Part shown: positions 9,409-21,740 of the stretch, piece after piece
How the letters are laid out: each line of letters opens with the position of its first letter
Numbering within the stretch: the stretch's first letter is position 1
DNA from: Phytophthora sp. 'mugwort'
Taxonomy: Eukaryota > Oomycota > Peronosporomycetes > Peronosporales > Peronosporaceae
Assembly: GCA_033558025.1 (NCBI GenBank)
Contig: JAUCEF010000006.1
Coordinates: 3,596,001-3,660,000 of the forward strand
Reading direction: 5' to 3'
Length of the DNA: 64,000 nucleotides
Made by a program: the position numbers and the translations under genes
Notes under the pieces: generated by a model
Told to the model about the DNA's origin: nothing
The model's database searches: none
The model's input: only the letters and a program-made list of their open reading frames with translations

Positions 9409-12400
9409 CTCCCACTCGACTCGACAGCCTTCAGCGCTTCGATGCCGAGTTTGCTCCGGAGCACACTGAACTGCGTCGCAGAGATTGGCTTCGTCATGAT
9501 GTCCGCCAGCATGTCGGTTGTCGAAACATACTGCAGCACCACTTGACCGTCTTCCACCTTCTCGCGCACGAAATGGTAGCGAATGTCGATGTGCTTGGTG
9601 CGCTTGTGGAATTCGGGATTCTTGGCCAACGCGATGGAACCTTGGTTGTCCTCGTAGATCTTGATTGCTTCATCGCTTGTCATCTCGCCGAGCTCGCACA
9701 GGAACACCTTGAGCCACACCGCCTCTTGTGTCGCCTCCGATAGCGCCATGTACTCAGCTTCCGTCGAAGACAGCGCCACTGTCCGCTGCTTCTTGCTCCT
9801 CCAGCTGATGCATCCGCCATTCATCATGAACGCGTAGCCACTTGTACTTCTTCTTGACTCGATGTCTCCAGCCCAGTCGGCATCTGAATAGCCTTGGGGT
9901 CCGTCGTCGCAGCTCGCTTGAAACTCGATGCCGTGCGTCTTCGTGCCTTGAATGTACCTGAAGACCCTCTTGAGCGCCTGCCAGTGTGTCGGAGATGGGT
10001 CTGCTGCAAACTGGCTGAGAACTCCCACTGCTGCTGCGAGGTCCGGGCGTGTGCCTACCCTTTGAGATACATGAGGCATCCCACAGCGTTCCGGTATGGC
10101 ACGTTTACCATGGTCTCGTCGTGCTTGCAGCCGCCCTCGCACATGGCCTTGGTCAGCTTGAGGCCCGGATCTTGTGGCATCTTAACAGGGTTGCTCTTCT
10201 CTATGTTGAAGTTCTCCAGAATGTCTTTCGCAAACTTGGTTTGCCGCATCGACACCTTCCCTGTCGTCATATCTTGATCGATTTCCATGCCGAGGAAGTA
10301 CTTGAGGTGGCCCAGGTACGTCATCTCGAAACGGTCACTGAGCGCCTTCTTCGTCGACTTGAGCAGCTTGTCGTTGTTACTTGCGAGGATCAGGTCGTCG
10401 ACATATAGCGCCACGAAGATCATGTCTTGGTCGTCACGCTTGAAGTAGATGCAGTGGTCGGACTCGCACTTCTTGAACCCTAGCTTGAGCATGAGGTCGT
10501 CGATGGTCTTGTTCCACATCCGGGGCGACTGCTTCAAACCGTAAAGAGACCGCTTGAGCTGACAGACATAGTCCGGGTGCTTTTCATCGATGTAGCCGTC
10601 CGGCTGTGCCATGTAGATGTCTTCGTCTAACAAACCGTTCAGGAAAGCTGTCTTGACATCCATCTGGTGCACCATGAGATTGTACTTGGCCGGCAGACTG
10701 AGCAGGATCCTGATCGACGTGAACTTGGCCACTGGCGCGAAAGTCTCGTCGTAGTCGATGCCGTACTTCTGCGAAAATCCCTTGGCCACCAGTCGCGCCT
10801 TGAACCGTTCGATCTCTCCAGCCTGGTTCTCCTTCACACGGAACACCCATCGGTTGCCGATTGCCTTGCGTCCTTTTGGCAGCGGCACGAGGATCCACGT
10901 CTCGTTCTTGCGGAGCGACTCGACCTCCGAGTCACACGCCTCCTTCCACTTGACTGCGTCGCTGGATTCCATCGCCGACTTGAACGTGGTCGGCATTTCT
11001 CCCACTGAATTCACGACGTATGCAGCTTCGAAGTCTTGACTTTCTTAAGCCGCAGCCGACATCTCGTCCAGAGTCAGGTGTCGACTCTGCCGCTTGGCAC
11101 TTGGAACTTCCACAGCTTCTTCCAGCGACTGCGTCCGCGGGTGTCGCTTGCTGCCTGGTTCAAAACCTTCGTCCCGCGCTGCTTCTTCGTCTTCTTCTTC
11201 TTTGTCGTCTTCATCCGACTGCAACGAATCTTGATCCGTCGTCTCTTCATCTTGAATGACCACCACCTCCCTCTGATGGTAGTCACGTCTCCCACTGTCG
11301 AAGACGTCTTCCATAAACTGCGCGTCGCGGCTCACCAGCACGCGACCGCTCTTGGTCTCTTCGAAACGGTACGCTTTCTCATGCTCCGAGTATCCCAGGA
11401 ACCGACAGCGCACCGACCGAGCGTCAAACTTGGTGCGCTTCTCCTTCGGCACGTGCACGTACGCGTGGCAACCGAACACCTTGAGGTTCGCTAGCAGCGG
11501 TTTCTTGCCTGTCCAAACCTGGTGCGGCGACTTGTCGTGGTTGATGGCACGCGTCGGACACCGATTACGGAGGAACGTAGCTGTCACGACAGCTTCACCC
11601 CAATACGTCTTGGGCAATCCAGCATGTTCCAGCATGCAACGCGCACACTCCACCAACGTCCGGTTCATGCGCTCGGCGACTCCGTTCAGCTGAGGCGTGT
11701 ATGGCGGCGTGAACTTCTGCATGATACCACGGTCCGCACAGAACTTGGCCATCTCACCCGAAGTGTACTCGCCGCCGTTGTCGCTCCGCAGCATTTTCAC
11801 GCGCTTGCCAGTCTGGGTCTCAGCTAACGCGACGAATTGCGCGAACTTGTCGGCCACCTCGGACTTGTTGCGCAGCAAGTACACCACACAGAAGTGCGAC
11901 TTGTCATCGATAAACGTGACAAAATAGCGCTTGCCTCCAAAGGTCGGCGTCTGCATGGGACCGCATACATCACTGTGTACGACTTCTAGCACTTGCTTGG
12001 CACGGTGTGGCGACGTCTTCATGTAGCTTACTCGCGTTTGCTTGCCGAGTGAGCATCCGTCGCATAACTCCCACTGCTTCACCGACGCCATATCGATACC
12101 AACACCGTAGCCCTTCTTGACGATGGCGTCTAGACCGCCATGGCCGATGTGACCAAGTCGAAGGTGCCAGAGGTACGACGTGGTGTCCCCTTGGCGATCC
12201 TTCGAACTTGCCGCATTGGCCTCGTCAGGCATCATCGGAGTCATGCACAGCTTGAACAGTCCTTTGCCCTCACGAGCGCCGATCTTCCACTTGAGACTCT
12301 TCGTTTCAGCGAAGCACCCGTCGCTCTCGAAGATAACTGGCCCGACGTCCTTAGTGAACCGACCAACCGAAAACAGGTTACGCGACAGCTTCGGAATGTG

Positions 12401-13491
12401 CCACACGTTCGTGAGTACACCCTTCTTCATGCCGCGCGGGGTCTTCATCGACATCACAATGTCGCCGGTCCCCACAGCCTGAACCACACCGTCGTCCGCG
12501 AGATGCACGTCCACCGGAGAGATCTTCTTGTAGTTCTTCATGTACTCCTTCGAGTACGTCATGTGCTGCGTCGCACCCGAGTCGACCAGCCACACTCCAT
12601 TCGAATTGGAGGCACCCGTGTTACCACCAACCGAGAAGAGGAAGTCGCCAGAGTCATCTTCACTCTGCGCGACATTCGCTCGTTGCGGCCTCTGCCGCTC
12701 CGCGTTCTCGCGGATTCGCACCGGACACTTGGCGATCCAATGTCCGTGCTCGCCACAGTAGTGACAGGCACTAGTCTTCTGCACCTGCCGACCCTTGCGC
12801 TTGTTGTCGCTTGTCATGAACGCTTGACCTTGACCGTGCGCGGTGCCGTCCGTACCGCCACCTTGTTCCTTGCGCTTCATGTCCTCATGCAGCAGCCGAG
12901 ACGTCACGAGTTCCCACGACAGTGAGTCGGCTCTCGACTCCAACGCCGTGATCAGGAACTGGTACGACTCGCTCAGACTTCCCAAAAGCGTGATCACCAA
13001 GTCGTCCTCGCTGACCGGAGCGCCCACTGCGTCGAGCTGCTCCGCCAGTGTCTTGATCTTGTTGATGTGCTCCAGCACATCATCACCTTCGTCCATCATC
13101 GTCGTGAAGAAACGCCGACGAAGAAAGAGCTTGTTGGCCAAACTCTTCTTCTCGAATTGTCCTTCCAGTCTTGACCATGCATCATGCGCGCCACTCGCCG
13201 AGCGAACCAGCGGCAGCTGCGAATCCTCCATCGCGAGACAGATCATCGCCAGCGCCTTGCGCGACTTCTTCCGAAAGAGCGCTTGATCCGCCGCAGTCTG
13301 GCAGTGCTCCAGCTTCACTTCCCCACTTGTCACTTCCCATAGTTCGCGCTCCTCGAGCACCATCTGCATCTTGAACTTCCACGTGTGGAATTAGTTCCGT
13401 CGAACTTGTTAATGCGGGCGGTAGTCGACGTGGCGTCCATGGCGAAGGCGTAGTCGGGGTCTTGGTCAGGGAAGACGGGGCTTGGGCTCAT
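9366..13491 (-). pseudogene. A1-a gag-pol, disabled
   Basis: Complete-length copia polyprotein gene read right to left from the ATG at 13491: Gag with CHYCGEHGHWIAKC knuckle, protease WLVDSGATQH, integrase (HSDVCGPM, RSDNGGEY, NGVAERMNRT), RT (QMDVKTAFLNG, YVDDL) and RNase H ([10 protein letters not shown]). It is broken by the 1 nt gag deletion near 13389 shared with the A array, a CAA to TAA nonsense change at about 11045 in the linker before RT, and a frame-disrupting change near 10065 (ccctttgag for ccatgag) before RNase H. Otherwise it is very close to the intact A1-b. The natural stop lies inside the 3' LTR at 9366. Confidence 0.92.
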
Positions 13492-13495
13492 AACC

Positions 13496-13778
13496 AAAAG
13501 GCTTGGTCACTTGATGGCAAAATGCAAAAAGATTGATTTAGGTCCTTAGTTCGCAAACTCCTTGCTACCTCTAAGCCTACAGTTCTACCTACTGGGTACA
13601 TTCTACTGGATTCTCTACTGGATACTGAGTTACTTCAGCCAATCAGGGAGTGCCACGTAGAGCCCATCATGTACCCACAATCTTGTACCCACGTGCATCG
13701 TAATCATCGTCCCGTGATCGGCGGAGTGATTGAGGTGCCACTGAGTGAAGGTCATACCGGTATCCTACCGGTATACAG
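13496..13778 (-). repeat. Truncated A2/A1 mosaic LTR (5' LTR of A1-a)
   Basis: 283 bp remain. The part nearest the element interior is A1-like (ccaatcagggagtgcc), while the U3 part is A2-like (gtgcatcgtaatcatcg, gagtgattgaggtgcc). It is cut at gtatacag by B2a. The Inr reads TCTTTTT. Confidence 0.9.
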
Positions 13779-14128
13779 TATTGACGGTTACCGGTTTGGT
13801 ATCAGTTATTAGCCGTGAACCGGTTAACCCGAACCGGTCCAATCCGAACCCACGTTGATTATGGTGATTACGGTAAGTTGTTTACGCCACCGATGATTAG
13901 ACGAGTAGGATGATTGGACGAACACCGGTGAGTGATGGTTGATTAGATGCACTAGGTGATAGGACGCAGGGTCGCGTGTCTATAACAGTAGGGTGTAAGC
14001 TCCAACAATTCAATCACTTTCGAATCTTCATTCTACCCCTCAAGTGCCTTCGCTCCGGTCCCGCCGTCTGCGACGTCCCTCCCTCCGCTTCGTACAAGCT
14101 TCGTGTCCAAGATCCATACCTTTCATCA
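13779..14128 (+). repeat. B2 LTR (5' LTR of B2a)
   Basis: 350 bp. Starts TATTGACGGTTACCGG and ends CCTTTCATCA, followed by the primer-binding site. Contains Inr TCACTTT and FPR-like AATCTTC. Left flank tacag is the presumed target copy. Confidence 0.93.
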
Positions 14129-14132
14129 GGTT

Positions 14133-15664
14133 ATGAGCCCAAGCACCATGTCCTCTGCCCAAGACGCCTCGACCAAGGTCTCCATTGACAAGTTCAACGG
14201 GGACAACTACGCGACGTGGAACCGCTACATGCGTGGCGTGTTCCTGACCAAGTCGACGTGGCATGTCGTGAACCGTGAGACGACGCCAAGCTACACGGAC
14301 TCGCGGGCCAAGGACGACTACGTCAAGTTGAGCAACATCGCTTTCGGACTGATGCTGCTCCACATGGACGCGGACTACCACCATGTGGCCGACGACTGCG
14401 AGGAAGCGTGGGTTGCCTGGTCGCGCCTGAAGACGCTGTACGGTGGTTCGCAGAAGGCTGGACGCATCTACCTGAAGCGACAGCTCTTCAGCATGGAGAT
14501 GTCGGAAGGTGGCAATGTGTTGCATCATTGCAATGATGTTCTGAACATCAGCGCCAAGCTTAGCAGCATCGGCGCCAAGATGGAGGACGAGGACGTGGTG
14601 ATCTGCTTGCTGCGCAGTCTCCCCAAGAGCTACGAGAACGTCGTACTGAACTTGGAGATGAGCAGCGCTGAACTGCGGTCGCAAGACGTCGTGAAGGTGC
14701 TCACGAATGAGCACATCAAGAGACAAGGCGAGAAGACGGCGACGGTGAAGACGGAGAACGCGGCCAAGGCGTTCAACACCGACCGAGAGTCTCGCCAGTG
14801 TACGTACTGCGGAAAAGTGGGGCACACGATTGACAAGTGCTGGACCAAGCAGAAGGACGAGAACCGAGGGCCGAGACGCGGCGGCAACGGCCGTGGACGC
14901 GGGCCAACAACATCCAGTGGAGAAACGACAGCAACGGCTACGACTACGACTACGATCGAGTAGCGTTCGCGGTTTCACTGGAATGTGGGGTTTCGACGGG
15001 CAAGAATGTGTCCGGGATGTGGGCGGTCGATAGCGGCGCAACGCACCACATCTGCAACGACAAGACCAAGTTCGTCCATTTGATTGAGCGGAACGAAGGC
15101 GAACTTTCGGTGGCCGACGGCAACAAGGCGGCCATCATGGGTGTGGGGACCATCGTGGAAAGAGTGGTTCTGCCCAATGGCGACGAGCGCGAGATCGAGA
15201 TCAAGAACGCGCTGTACGTGCCAAGCATGAGCAAGAATCTGCTTTCGGTACCGCAGATCAACAAAAGTGACAAGTTTCAAGTGGTGTTCGACGGCACCAA
15301 GATGCAGATTGCGCACAAAGGCTCCAAGCAAGTGGTGGCGACGGCAAACCTCATGGATGGACTCTACTGGCTTCAGACGCCTCAGCGATCGGCGAATGCG
15401 GCGACGAGTGGCAAGACTGTCGACCTGCACGCGCGCATGGGTCACGCTCCGGTTGAGGTGCTTCGCAAGATGGTCGACAACCACATGATCAAGGACGCGA
15501 AGGCACCTTTCAAGTCGAGCGGACCAAGTCTGTGTCGTGGTTGCCAGCAAGGTAAAATGGTCCAAAAACCATTCCCAAGCAACCGTGACAAGCGTCGCTA
15601 CGACACATTTGAGCTGCTCCACTTCGACATCTGCGGACCCATGGAGGAAAACTCGCTTGGCGGC
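14133..15664 (+). pseudogene. B2a gag-PR-IN, first part
   Basis: Starts at the ATG in the primer-binding site. Encodes Gag with [14 protein letters not shown] knuckle, protease ([10 protein letters not shown]), the pre-integrase His/Cys region and the first integrase block ([15 protein letters not shown]). A 1 nt deletion near 14899 (cgcgggcc for cgcggggcc) splits it into a Gag frame to 14963 and a PR-IN frame that resumes just after. It is interrupted at 15664 by B1-c with a GCGGC duplication and resumes at 20762. Confidence 0.92.
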
Positions 15665-16007
15665 TGATAAAGGTGTTGAGGTCTTGAAGCGAGGCTTGGG
15701 TTGAGCGGAGGGAGTTCTGCACTTGGGTGCGGGGACCGGAGTGAAGACCACTTGAGCTGAAGAAGGAAGATTCGAAAGTGATTGATTTATCGGAGCTTAC
15801 ACTACCTAGTCTACCACATAGATATGCAGCCCTGCATCCAATCATTTGGTGCATCCAATCACCAACACTCCGCACTCGTCCAATCATCCTACTCGTCTAA
15901 TCATCGGTTGCGTAAACAACGTACCGTAAACATCGCGGGATCGTGTTGGACCGGTTCGGGTTAACCGGTTACTGGTACACAGTACCAAAACCTGGCAACC
16001 CTCAATA
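15665..16007 (-). repeat. B1 LTR (3' LTR of B1-c)
   Basis: 343 bp, TGATAAAGG...CCCTCAATA on the plus strand. It is preceded (element sense) by the polypurine tract TTGAGGGGGCG at 16008-16018. Confidence 0.94.
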
Positions 16008-16014
16008 CGCCCCC

Positions 16015-19000
16015 TCAATGCGAACACGCGTGGATTCCGAGGGACGCCGTCAGATCCGTGTGGCGCGGTCCTGGCAGTGCCTTGGTCATGATGTCCGCCA
16101 GCATGATAGAAGTCTCACAATACTCGAGCTTGACTTCGCCGCGCTTGACCTCATCACGGATGTGATGGTACTTGATGTCGATGTGCTTGGCGCGACCATG
16201 GTTCACTGGGTTCTTCGTCATCTTGATGCACGACTGGTTGTCTTCGAGGATCTTGAGCTCGGGTCCAGTCTCGTTGGCAGCCGCCAAAATCTCGCATAGC
16301 AGGCGATGAATCCACTTGCCTTCTTGGATCGCCAGACTGAGCGCGATGTATTCCGCCTCGCTCGTAGACAGCGAAACACTTGACTGCTTCTTGCTTCCCC
16401 AGCTCACTGGCGCACCCATCAGCATGAACGTGTAGCCGGAAGTCGACTTGCGGTCCGCGAGGTCGCCAGCCCAGTCCGCATCCGAATACCCACGAAAGTC
16501 GATCTTGTTGCCTGGCTTGAAACAGATTCCATGCGTCTTGGTGCCTTGTAGATAGCGAAAAATGCGCTTGACCGCAACCCAGTGTTCCTCTTGGGGGTTC
16601 TCCATGAAGCGCGATACATAGCCTACTGCGTACGCGATATCCGGGCGAGTAGCAGTCATCAAGTGCATGAGGGCACCCACAGCTTCGCGAAACGGAGCGT
16701 TCACCTTGGTCGCTGCGTCACTTGGAACCAGTCGAGTGCTCATGTCTACCGGACTCACCACAGCCTTGCACTCGTCCATACCGAAACGCTACAGGATATC
16801 ATCCACATAACGCCGCTGGCACATCGCCACCCTGCCGTCCGGGCCATCCACCAGCTCGATTCCAAGGACGAACACACACTTGCCACTGTCAGTCATTTCG
16901 AAGCGTGTCTTGAGGTCGTTCTTCGTGCGTGAGATCAGCTCGGGTGAACTTCCGGTGACCAACACATCGTCCACGTAGACCAGCACGAGCACACAGTGGC
17001 CATCGACAACCTTGATGTAGAGGCACGGGTCGAAGGCTGAAACTTGAAAACCGATAGAACACACGAATTCGTCGAAGGTCTCGTTCCATACGCGCGAAGC
17101 TTGCTTGAGACCGTAAATCGCCTTCACCAATTCCAGGCAGTCGAAATCACCATCCAGCTCGACGCCTTCAGGAACCACGCAGAACACCAACTCCTTCATG
17201 ACGCCGTACAGAAATGCCGTTACCACGTCGAGTTGGTCGAGGGGCCAGTCGAAATACTTGGCAATCGCGATGACCATGCGCAGCGTCACGTACTTGACCA
17301 CGGGCGAGAACGTCTCCGTGTAGTCGATGCCGTACTTTTGCTTGAAACCCTTGGCCACCAGGCGCGCCTTGTACTTCTCGATCGATCCGTCGGCTTTGCG
17401 CTTAATCTTGAACACCCACTTGGTACCGATGGCGCTTTGTCCGCTGGGCAACTTGGCAGCACGAAACACACCACGAAGTCGCATCGACTTTAACTCAGCA
17501 CGAATCGCCTTGCGCCAGTGCAATTGGTCCGGGTCGTTGACCGCTTCTTGGAATGTCGACGGCTCCGATAAGTCCACGGCTGCTTCGACCGCGTTGGCAC
17601 TTGCACGCCAAAACACAGATGGAGTCGATTCTTCATCTTGGTCTCCAGACTTTTCTTCTTCATCTGCGTCTGTTCGGTGCGAAGGGGAGTCGTTCGGTGC
17701 ACTTGCTTCTTCCAGTCCAGGTCGATGACGCACAGCGCGCGGTCTTCTGGCAGCTTCATCTTCGTCACTCAGGCGGCTCTTGCGCTTCCCTGCCTGCGTG
17801 TACTCCGTCTGGCGGAAACCATCATTGTCGATGTCGAGCGAGTCGAAGTCCAGGTCGTCGACATCAAAAAGGCTTGGTCACTTGATGGCAAAATGCAAAG
17901 TGATTGATTTAGGTCCTTAGTTCGCAAACTCCTTGCTACCTCTAAGCCTACAGTTCTACCTACTGGGTACACTCTACTGGATTCTCTACTGGATACTGAG
18001 TTACTTCAGCCAATCAGGGAGTGCCACGTAGAGCCCATCATGTACCCACAATCTTGTACCCACCCATGGCGTAATCGTCCGTGGCGTAAACACCGTCCCA
18101 TAAACACCGTGACGTAATCTTCGTCTCGTAATCACAGGATGATTGCGATGCCACTGAGTGAAGGTCATACCGGTATCCTACCGGTATACAGCAGCTGGTC
18201 GAGACGTCTCCTTGACAACAACATCTTCATCGGAAATCGTCGGTGAACATCCAAAGGTCGACTCATCGAAGTTGACATCGCGACTGATAACCACCTGCCC
18301 CGCCTCGATGTCATAAATTCGATACGCCTTGGACACTTCTTCGTAACCCAGAAACAATCCGGCGCGAGCCTTGGGATCCCACTTGAGTCGCTTCTCCTTC
18401 GGAGTCAGGATGTACGTCCGACAGCCGAAAACACGCATGTGCTTCACACTCGGCTTGGACTTGTAGACGATCTCGAACGGAGTCTTGTGCTCGATCTTGG
18501 GTGACGGCAGGCGGTTCTTCACATAGATGGCCGTCATCGCCGCCTCAGCCCAGAACACTTGTCCAGCTTGGCGTGATGCAACATGCTGCGGCCGATCGTG
18601 ACGATAGTTCGGATGGCTCTCTCTGCCGTGCCGTTGGTCTGGTGCGCGTACGGAACCGTGGTTTGCTGCTCGATGCCTTCGTCTTCGTAAAAATCCTTGA
18701 GCGAGTTAGTCGCAAACTCACGAGCTCCGTCGTGCCGCACAAACTTGACCTTCTTGCCGAACTGCGTCTGCACCTTCATGATGTATGTCTTGATGCAGTC
18801 TTCACTTTCCGACTTGGCACGCAGACAGAAACCCTTCATGCATCCGCTGGCTTCGTCCACGATCAGGAGCAGGTACTTGCTACCGCCAAGCGAGTTTTCC
18901 TCCATGGGTCCGCAGATGTCAAAGTGGAGCAGCTCAAATGTGTCGTAGCGACGCTTGTCACGGTTGCTTGGGAATGGTTTTTGGACCATTTTGCCTTGCT

Positions 19001-20414
19001 GGCAACCACGACACACACTTGGTCCACTCGACTTGGAAGGTGCTTTCGCGTCCTTGATCATCTTGGTGTCGACCATCTTGCGAAGAACCTCGACTGGAGC
19101 GTGACCCATACGCGCGTGCAAATCGACCGTCCTTCCACTTGTCGCCGCATTTGCCGATCGCTGAGGTGTGCGAAGCCAGTAGAGTCCATCCACGAGATCC
19201 GTCGTCGCCACCACTTGATTCGAGTCCTTGCGCGAAACGTGAATCTCAGTGCCGTCAAATATCACTTGGAACTTGCCATGCTTGTTTATCTGCGGCACTG
19301 AAAGCAGATTCTTGCTCATATTTGGCACGTAAAGCGCGTTCTTGATCTCGATCTCGCGCTCGTCGCCGTTAGGCAGGACCACTCTTTCCACGATGGTCCC
19401 CACACCCTTGATGGCAGCCTTGTTGCCATCGGCCACCGAAAGTTCGCCTTCACTTCGCTCGATTAAATTGGCGAACTTGGACTTGTCGTTGCAAATATGG
19501 TGCCTGGCACCGCTGTCGACCGCCCACATCCCGGACACATTCTTGTCCGTCGAAACTCCACATTCCAGGGAAACCGCGAACGCCACTCGATCGTAGTCGT
19601 TGTCGTAGCCGTCGCTGTCGTTTCTCCACTGGATGTTGTTGGCCCCGCGTCCACGGCCGTTGCCGCCGCGTCTTGGCCCTCGGTTCTCGTCCTTCTGCTT
19701 GGTCCAGCACTTCTCAATGACATGCCCCAATTTTCCGCAGTACGTGCATTGGCGAGACTCTCGGTCGGTGTTGAACGCCTTGGCCGCGTTCTCCGTCTTC
19801 ACCGTCGCCGTCTTCTCGCCTTGTCTCTTGATGTGCTCATTCGTGAGCACCTTCACGACGTCTTGCGACCGCAGTTCAGCGCTGCTCATCTCCAAGTTCA
19901 GCACGACGTTCTCGTAGCTCTTGGGGAGGCTGCGCAACAAGCAGATCGCCACGTCCTCGTCCTCCATCTTGGCACCGATGCTGCTGAGCTTGGCGCTGAT
20001 GTTGAGGACCTCGTTGCAATGATGCAACACATTGCCGCCTTCCGACATCTCCATGCTGAAGAGTTGGCGCTTGAGGTAGATGCGTCCAGCCTTCTGCGAA
20101 CCACCGTACAGCGTCTTCAAGCGCGTCCACGCGATCCATGCTTCCTCGCAGTCATCGACCACATGATGGTAGTCGGCGTCCATGTGAAGCAACATCAGTC
20201 CAAAAGCGATGTTGCTCGACTTGACATACTCGTCCCTGGCCCGGGAGTCCGTAAAGGATGGAGACGTTTCCCGATTCACCACATGCCACGTCGACTTGGT
20301 CAGGAACACGCCACGCATGTAGCGGTTCCACGGCGCGTAGTTGTCTCCGTTGAACTTGTCGATGGAGACCTTGGTCGAGACGTCTTGGGCAGAGGACATG
20401 GTGCTTGGGCTCAT
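16015..20414 (-). pseudogene. B1-c gag-pol, disabled
   Basis: Polyprotein gene from the ATG at 20414 to the TGA at 16015, in copia order: Gag ([14 protein letters not shown] knuckle), protease ([10 protein letters not shown]), integrase, RT ([14 protein letters not shown]) and RNase H ([10 protein letters not shown]). Lesions: a 1 nt deletion near 18551 in integrase (cagaacac for cagaaacac), an AAG to TAG change at about 16791 after the RT block, and the solo A LTR in the IN-RT linker. The protease segment reads DSGARHH where the other copies have DSGATHH. Both LTRs and the target duplication are present, so it was mobile before or while the lesions arose. Confidence 0.93.
17866..18220 (-). 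repeat. Solo A1 LTR with ACATC target duplication
   Basis: 355 bp A1-type LTR alone in B1-c pol, flanked by ACATC at 17861-17865 and 18221-18225. Family knowledge: solo LTRs form by recombination between the two LTRs of an inserted element. It has five A residues at its left end instead of the usual four. The Inr is the intact TCACTTT form. Confidence 0.95.
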
Positions 20415-20418
20415 AACC

Positions 20419-20761
20419 TGATAAAGGTGTTGAGGTCTTGAAGCGAGGCTTGGGTTGAGCGGAGGGAGTTCTGCACTTGGGTGCGGGGACCGGAGTGAAG
20501 ACCACTTGAGCTGAAGAAGGAAGATTCGAAAGTGATTGATTTATCGGAGCTTACACTACCTAGTCTACCACATAGATATGCAGCCCTGCATCCAATCATT
20601 TGGTGCATCCAATCACCAACACTCCGCACTCGTCCAATCATCCTACTCGTCTAATCATCGGTTGCGTAAACAACGTACCGTAAACATCGCGGGATCGTGT
20701 TGGACCGGTTCGGGTTAGCCGGTTACTGGTACACAGTACCAAACCCTGGCAACCCTCAATA
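20419..20761 (-). repeat. B1 LTR (5' LTR of B1-c)
   Basis: 343 bp, adjoining the primer-binding site at 20404-20418. It differs from the 3' LTR at about two sites (gttagcc, aaaccctgg). Confidence 0.94.
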
Positions 20762-21427
20762 GCGGCAGCAAGTACCTGCTACTGATCGTGGACGAAGCCA
20801 GTGGATGCATGAAGGGTTTCTGCCTGCGTGCCAAGTCGGAGAGCGAAGACTGCATCAAGACGTACATCATGAAGGTGCAGAAGCAGTTCGGCAAGAAGGT
20901 CAAGTTTGTGCGGCACGACGGAGCTCGTGAATTTGCGACCAACTCGCTCAACGACTTCTACGAAGACGAAGGCATCGAGCAGCAAACCACGGTTCCGTAC
21001 GCGCACCAGACGAACGGCACGGCAGAGCGAGCTATCCGAACTATCGTCACGATCGGCCGCAGCATGCTGCATCACGCTAAGCTGGACAAGTGTTTCTGGG
21101 CTGAGGCGGCCATGACTGCCATCTACGTGAAGAATCGTCTGCCGTCACCCAAGATCGAGCACAAGACTCCGTTCGAGATCGTTTACAACTCCAAGCCGAG
21201 TGTGAAGCACATGCGTGTGTTCGGCTGTCGGACGTACATTCTGACTCCGAAGGAGAAGCGACTCAAGTGGGATCCAAGGCTCGCGCTGGACTGTTCCTGG
21301 GCTACGAAGCAGTGTCCAAGGCGTATCGACTTTATGACATCGAGGCGGGGCAGGTGGTTATCAGTCGCGATGTCAACTTCGATGAGTCGACCTTTGGATG
21401 TTCACCGACGATTTCCGATGAAGATGT
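20762..21427 (+). pseudogene. B2a integrase, second part
   Basis: Continuation of B2a after B1-c: integrase core with the second catalytic Asp ([13 protein letters not shown]) and the Glu ([10 protein letters not shown]), then the C-terminal GKKR-like domain. A 1 nt deletion near 21275 (gatccaagg for gatcccaagg) shifts the frame. It is broken at ...gatgt by A2-a, and the RT and RNase H half is not in the window. Confidence 0.9.
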
Positions 21428-21740
21428 AAAAGGCTTGGTCACTTGATGGCAAAATGCAAAGTGATTGATTTAGGTCCTTAGTTCGCAAACTCCTTGCTAC
21501 CTCTAAGCCTACAGTTCTACCTACTGGGTACACTCTACTGGATTCTCTACTGGATATTGAGTTACTTCAGCCAATCGCAGAGCGCCACGTCGATGCCCAT
21601 CTTGTACCCACAATCTTGTACCCACGTGCATCGTAATCATCGTCCCGTAATCGCCGGAGTGATTGAGGTGCCACTGAGTGAAGGTCATACCGGTATCCTA
21701 CCGGTATACAGCAGCTGCTCGAGGCGTCTCCTTGACAACA
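21428..21740 (-). repeat. A2 LTR (3' LTR of A2-a)
   Basis: 313 bp, AAAAGGCTTGG...GACAACA on the plus strand, with intact Inr (TCACTTT, gc, ATTTTGC in element sense). Confidence 0.94.

Larger units (their letters stand above)
9056..13778 (-). mobile_element. A1-a: family A copia, inserted in B1-a gag
   Basis: It has a 3' LTR (9056-9408), internal region (9409-13495) and a 5' LTR (13496-13778) cut short by B2a. The left target sequence is gcatc; the right copy is not in the window. The two LTRs are of different types (A1 on the left, an A2/A1 mosaic on the right), which a single simple insertion does not produce. Confidence 0.88.
15665..20761 (-). mobile_element. B1-c: complete B1 copia with 5 bp TSD
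   Basis: Two 343 bp LTRs (15665-16007 and 20419-20761) flank one internal region. The target duplication GCGGC is at 15660-15664 and 20762-20766, inside B2a integrase. The LTRs differ at about two positions by eye. It contains a solo A LTR. This insertion fixes the B LTR ends as TA...CA. Confidence 0.95.

Noticed and set aside
14890..14970. Possible programmed frameshift between Gag and Pol (also near 60472 and 18551)
   Set aside because: A1-b, A2-b and the joined B1-b frame read through without a shift, and each break is a private or lineage-specific 1 nt indel at a different place.
15665..16007. Independent solo B1 LTR
   Set aside because: It is the 3' LTR of B1-c: polypurine tract and pol adjoin it, and the GCGGC partner is at 20762.
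19497..20441. Long antisense ORFs (about 260-330 codons) opposite Gag-PR, recurring in B copies (also 14040-15041, 53658-54659, 58658-59656)
   Set aside because: They recur only because the copies are homologous. They lack a promoter, any recognisable domain or conserved start, and change with every sense-strand variant; they are typical shadows in GC-rich codon-biased sequence.
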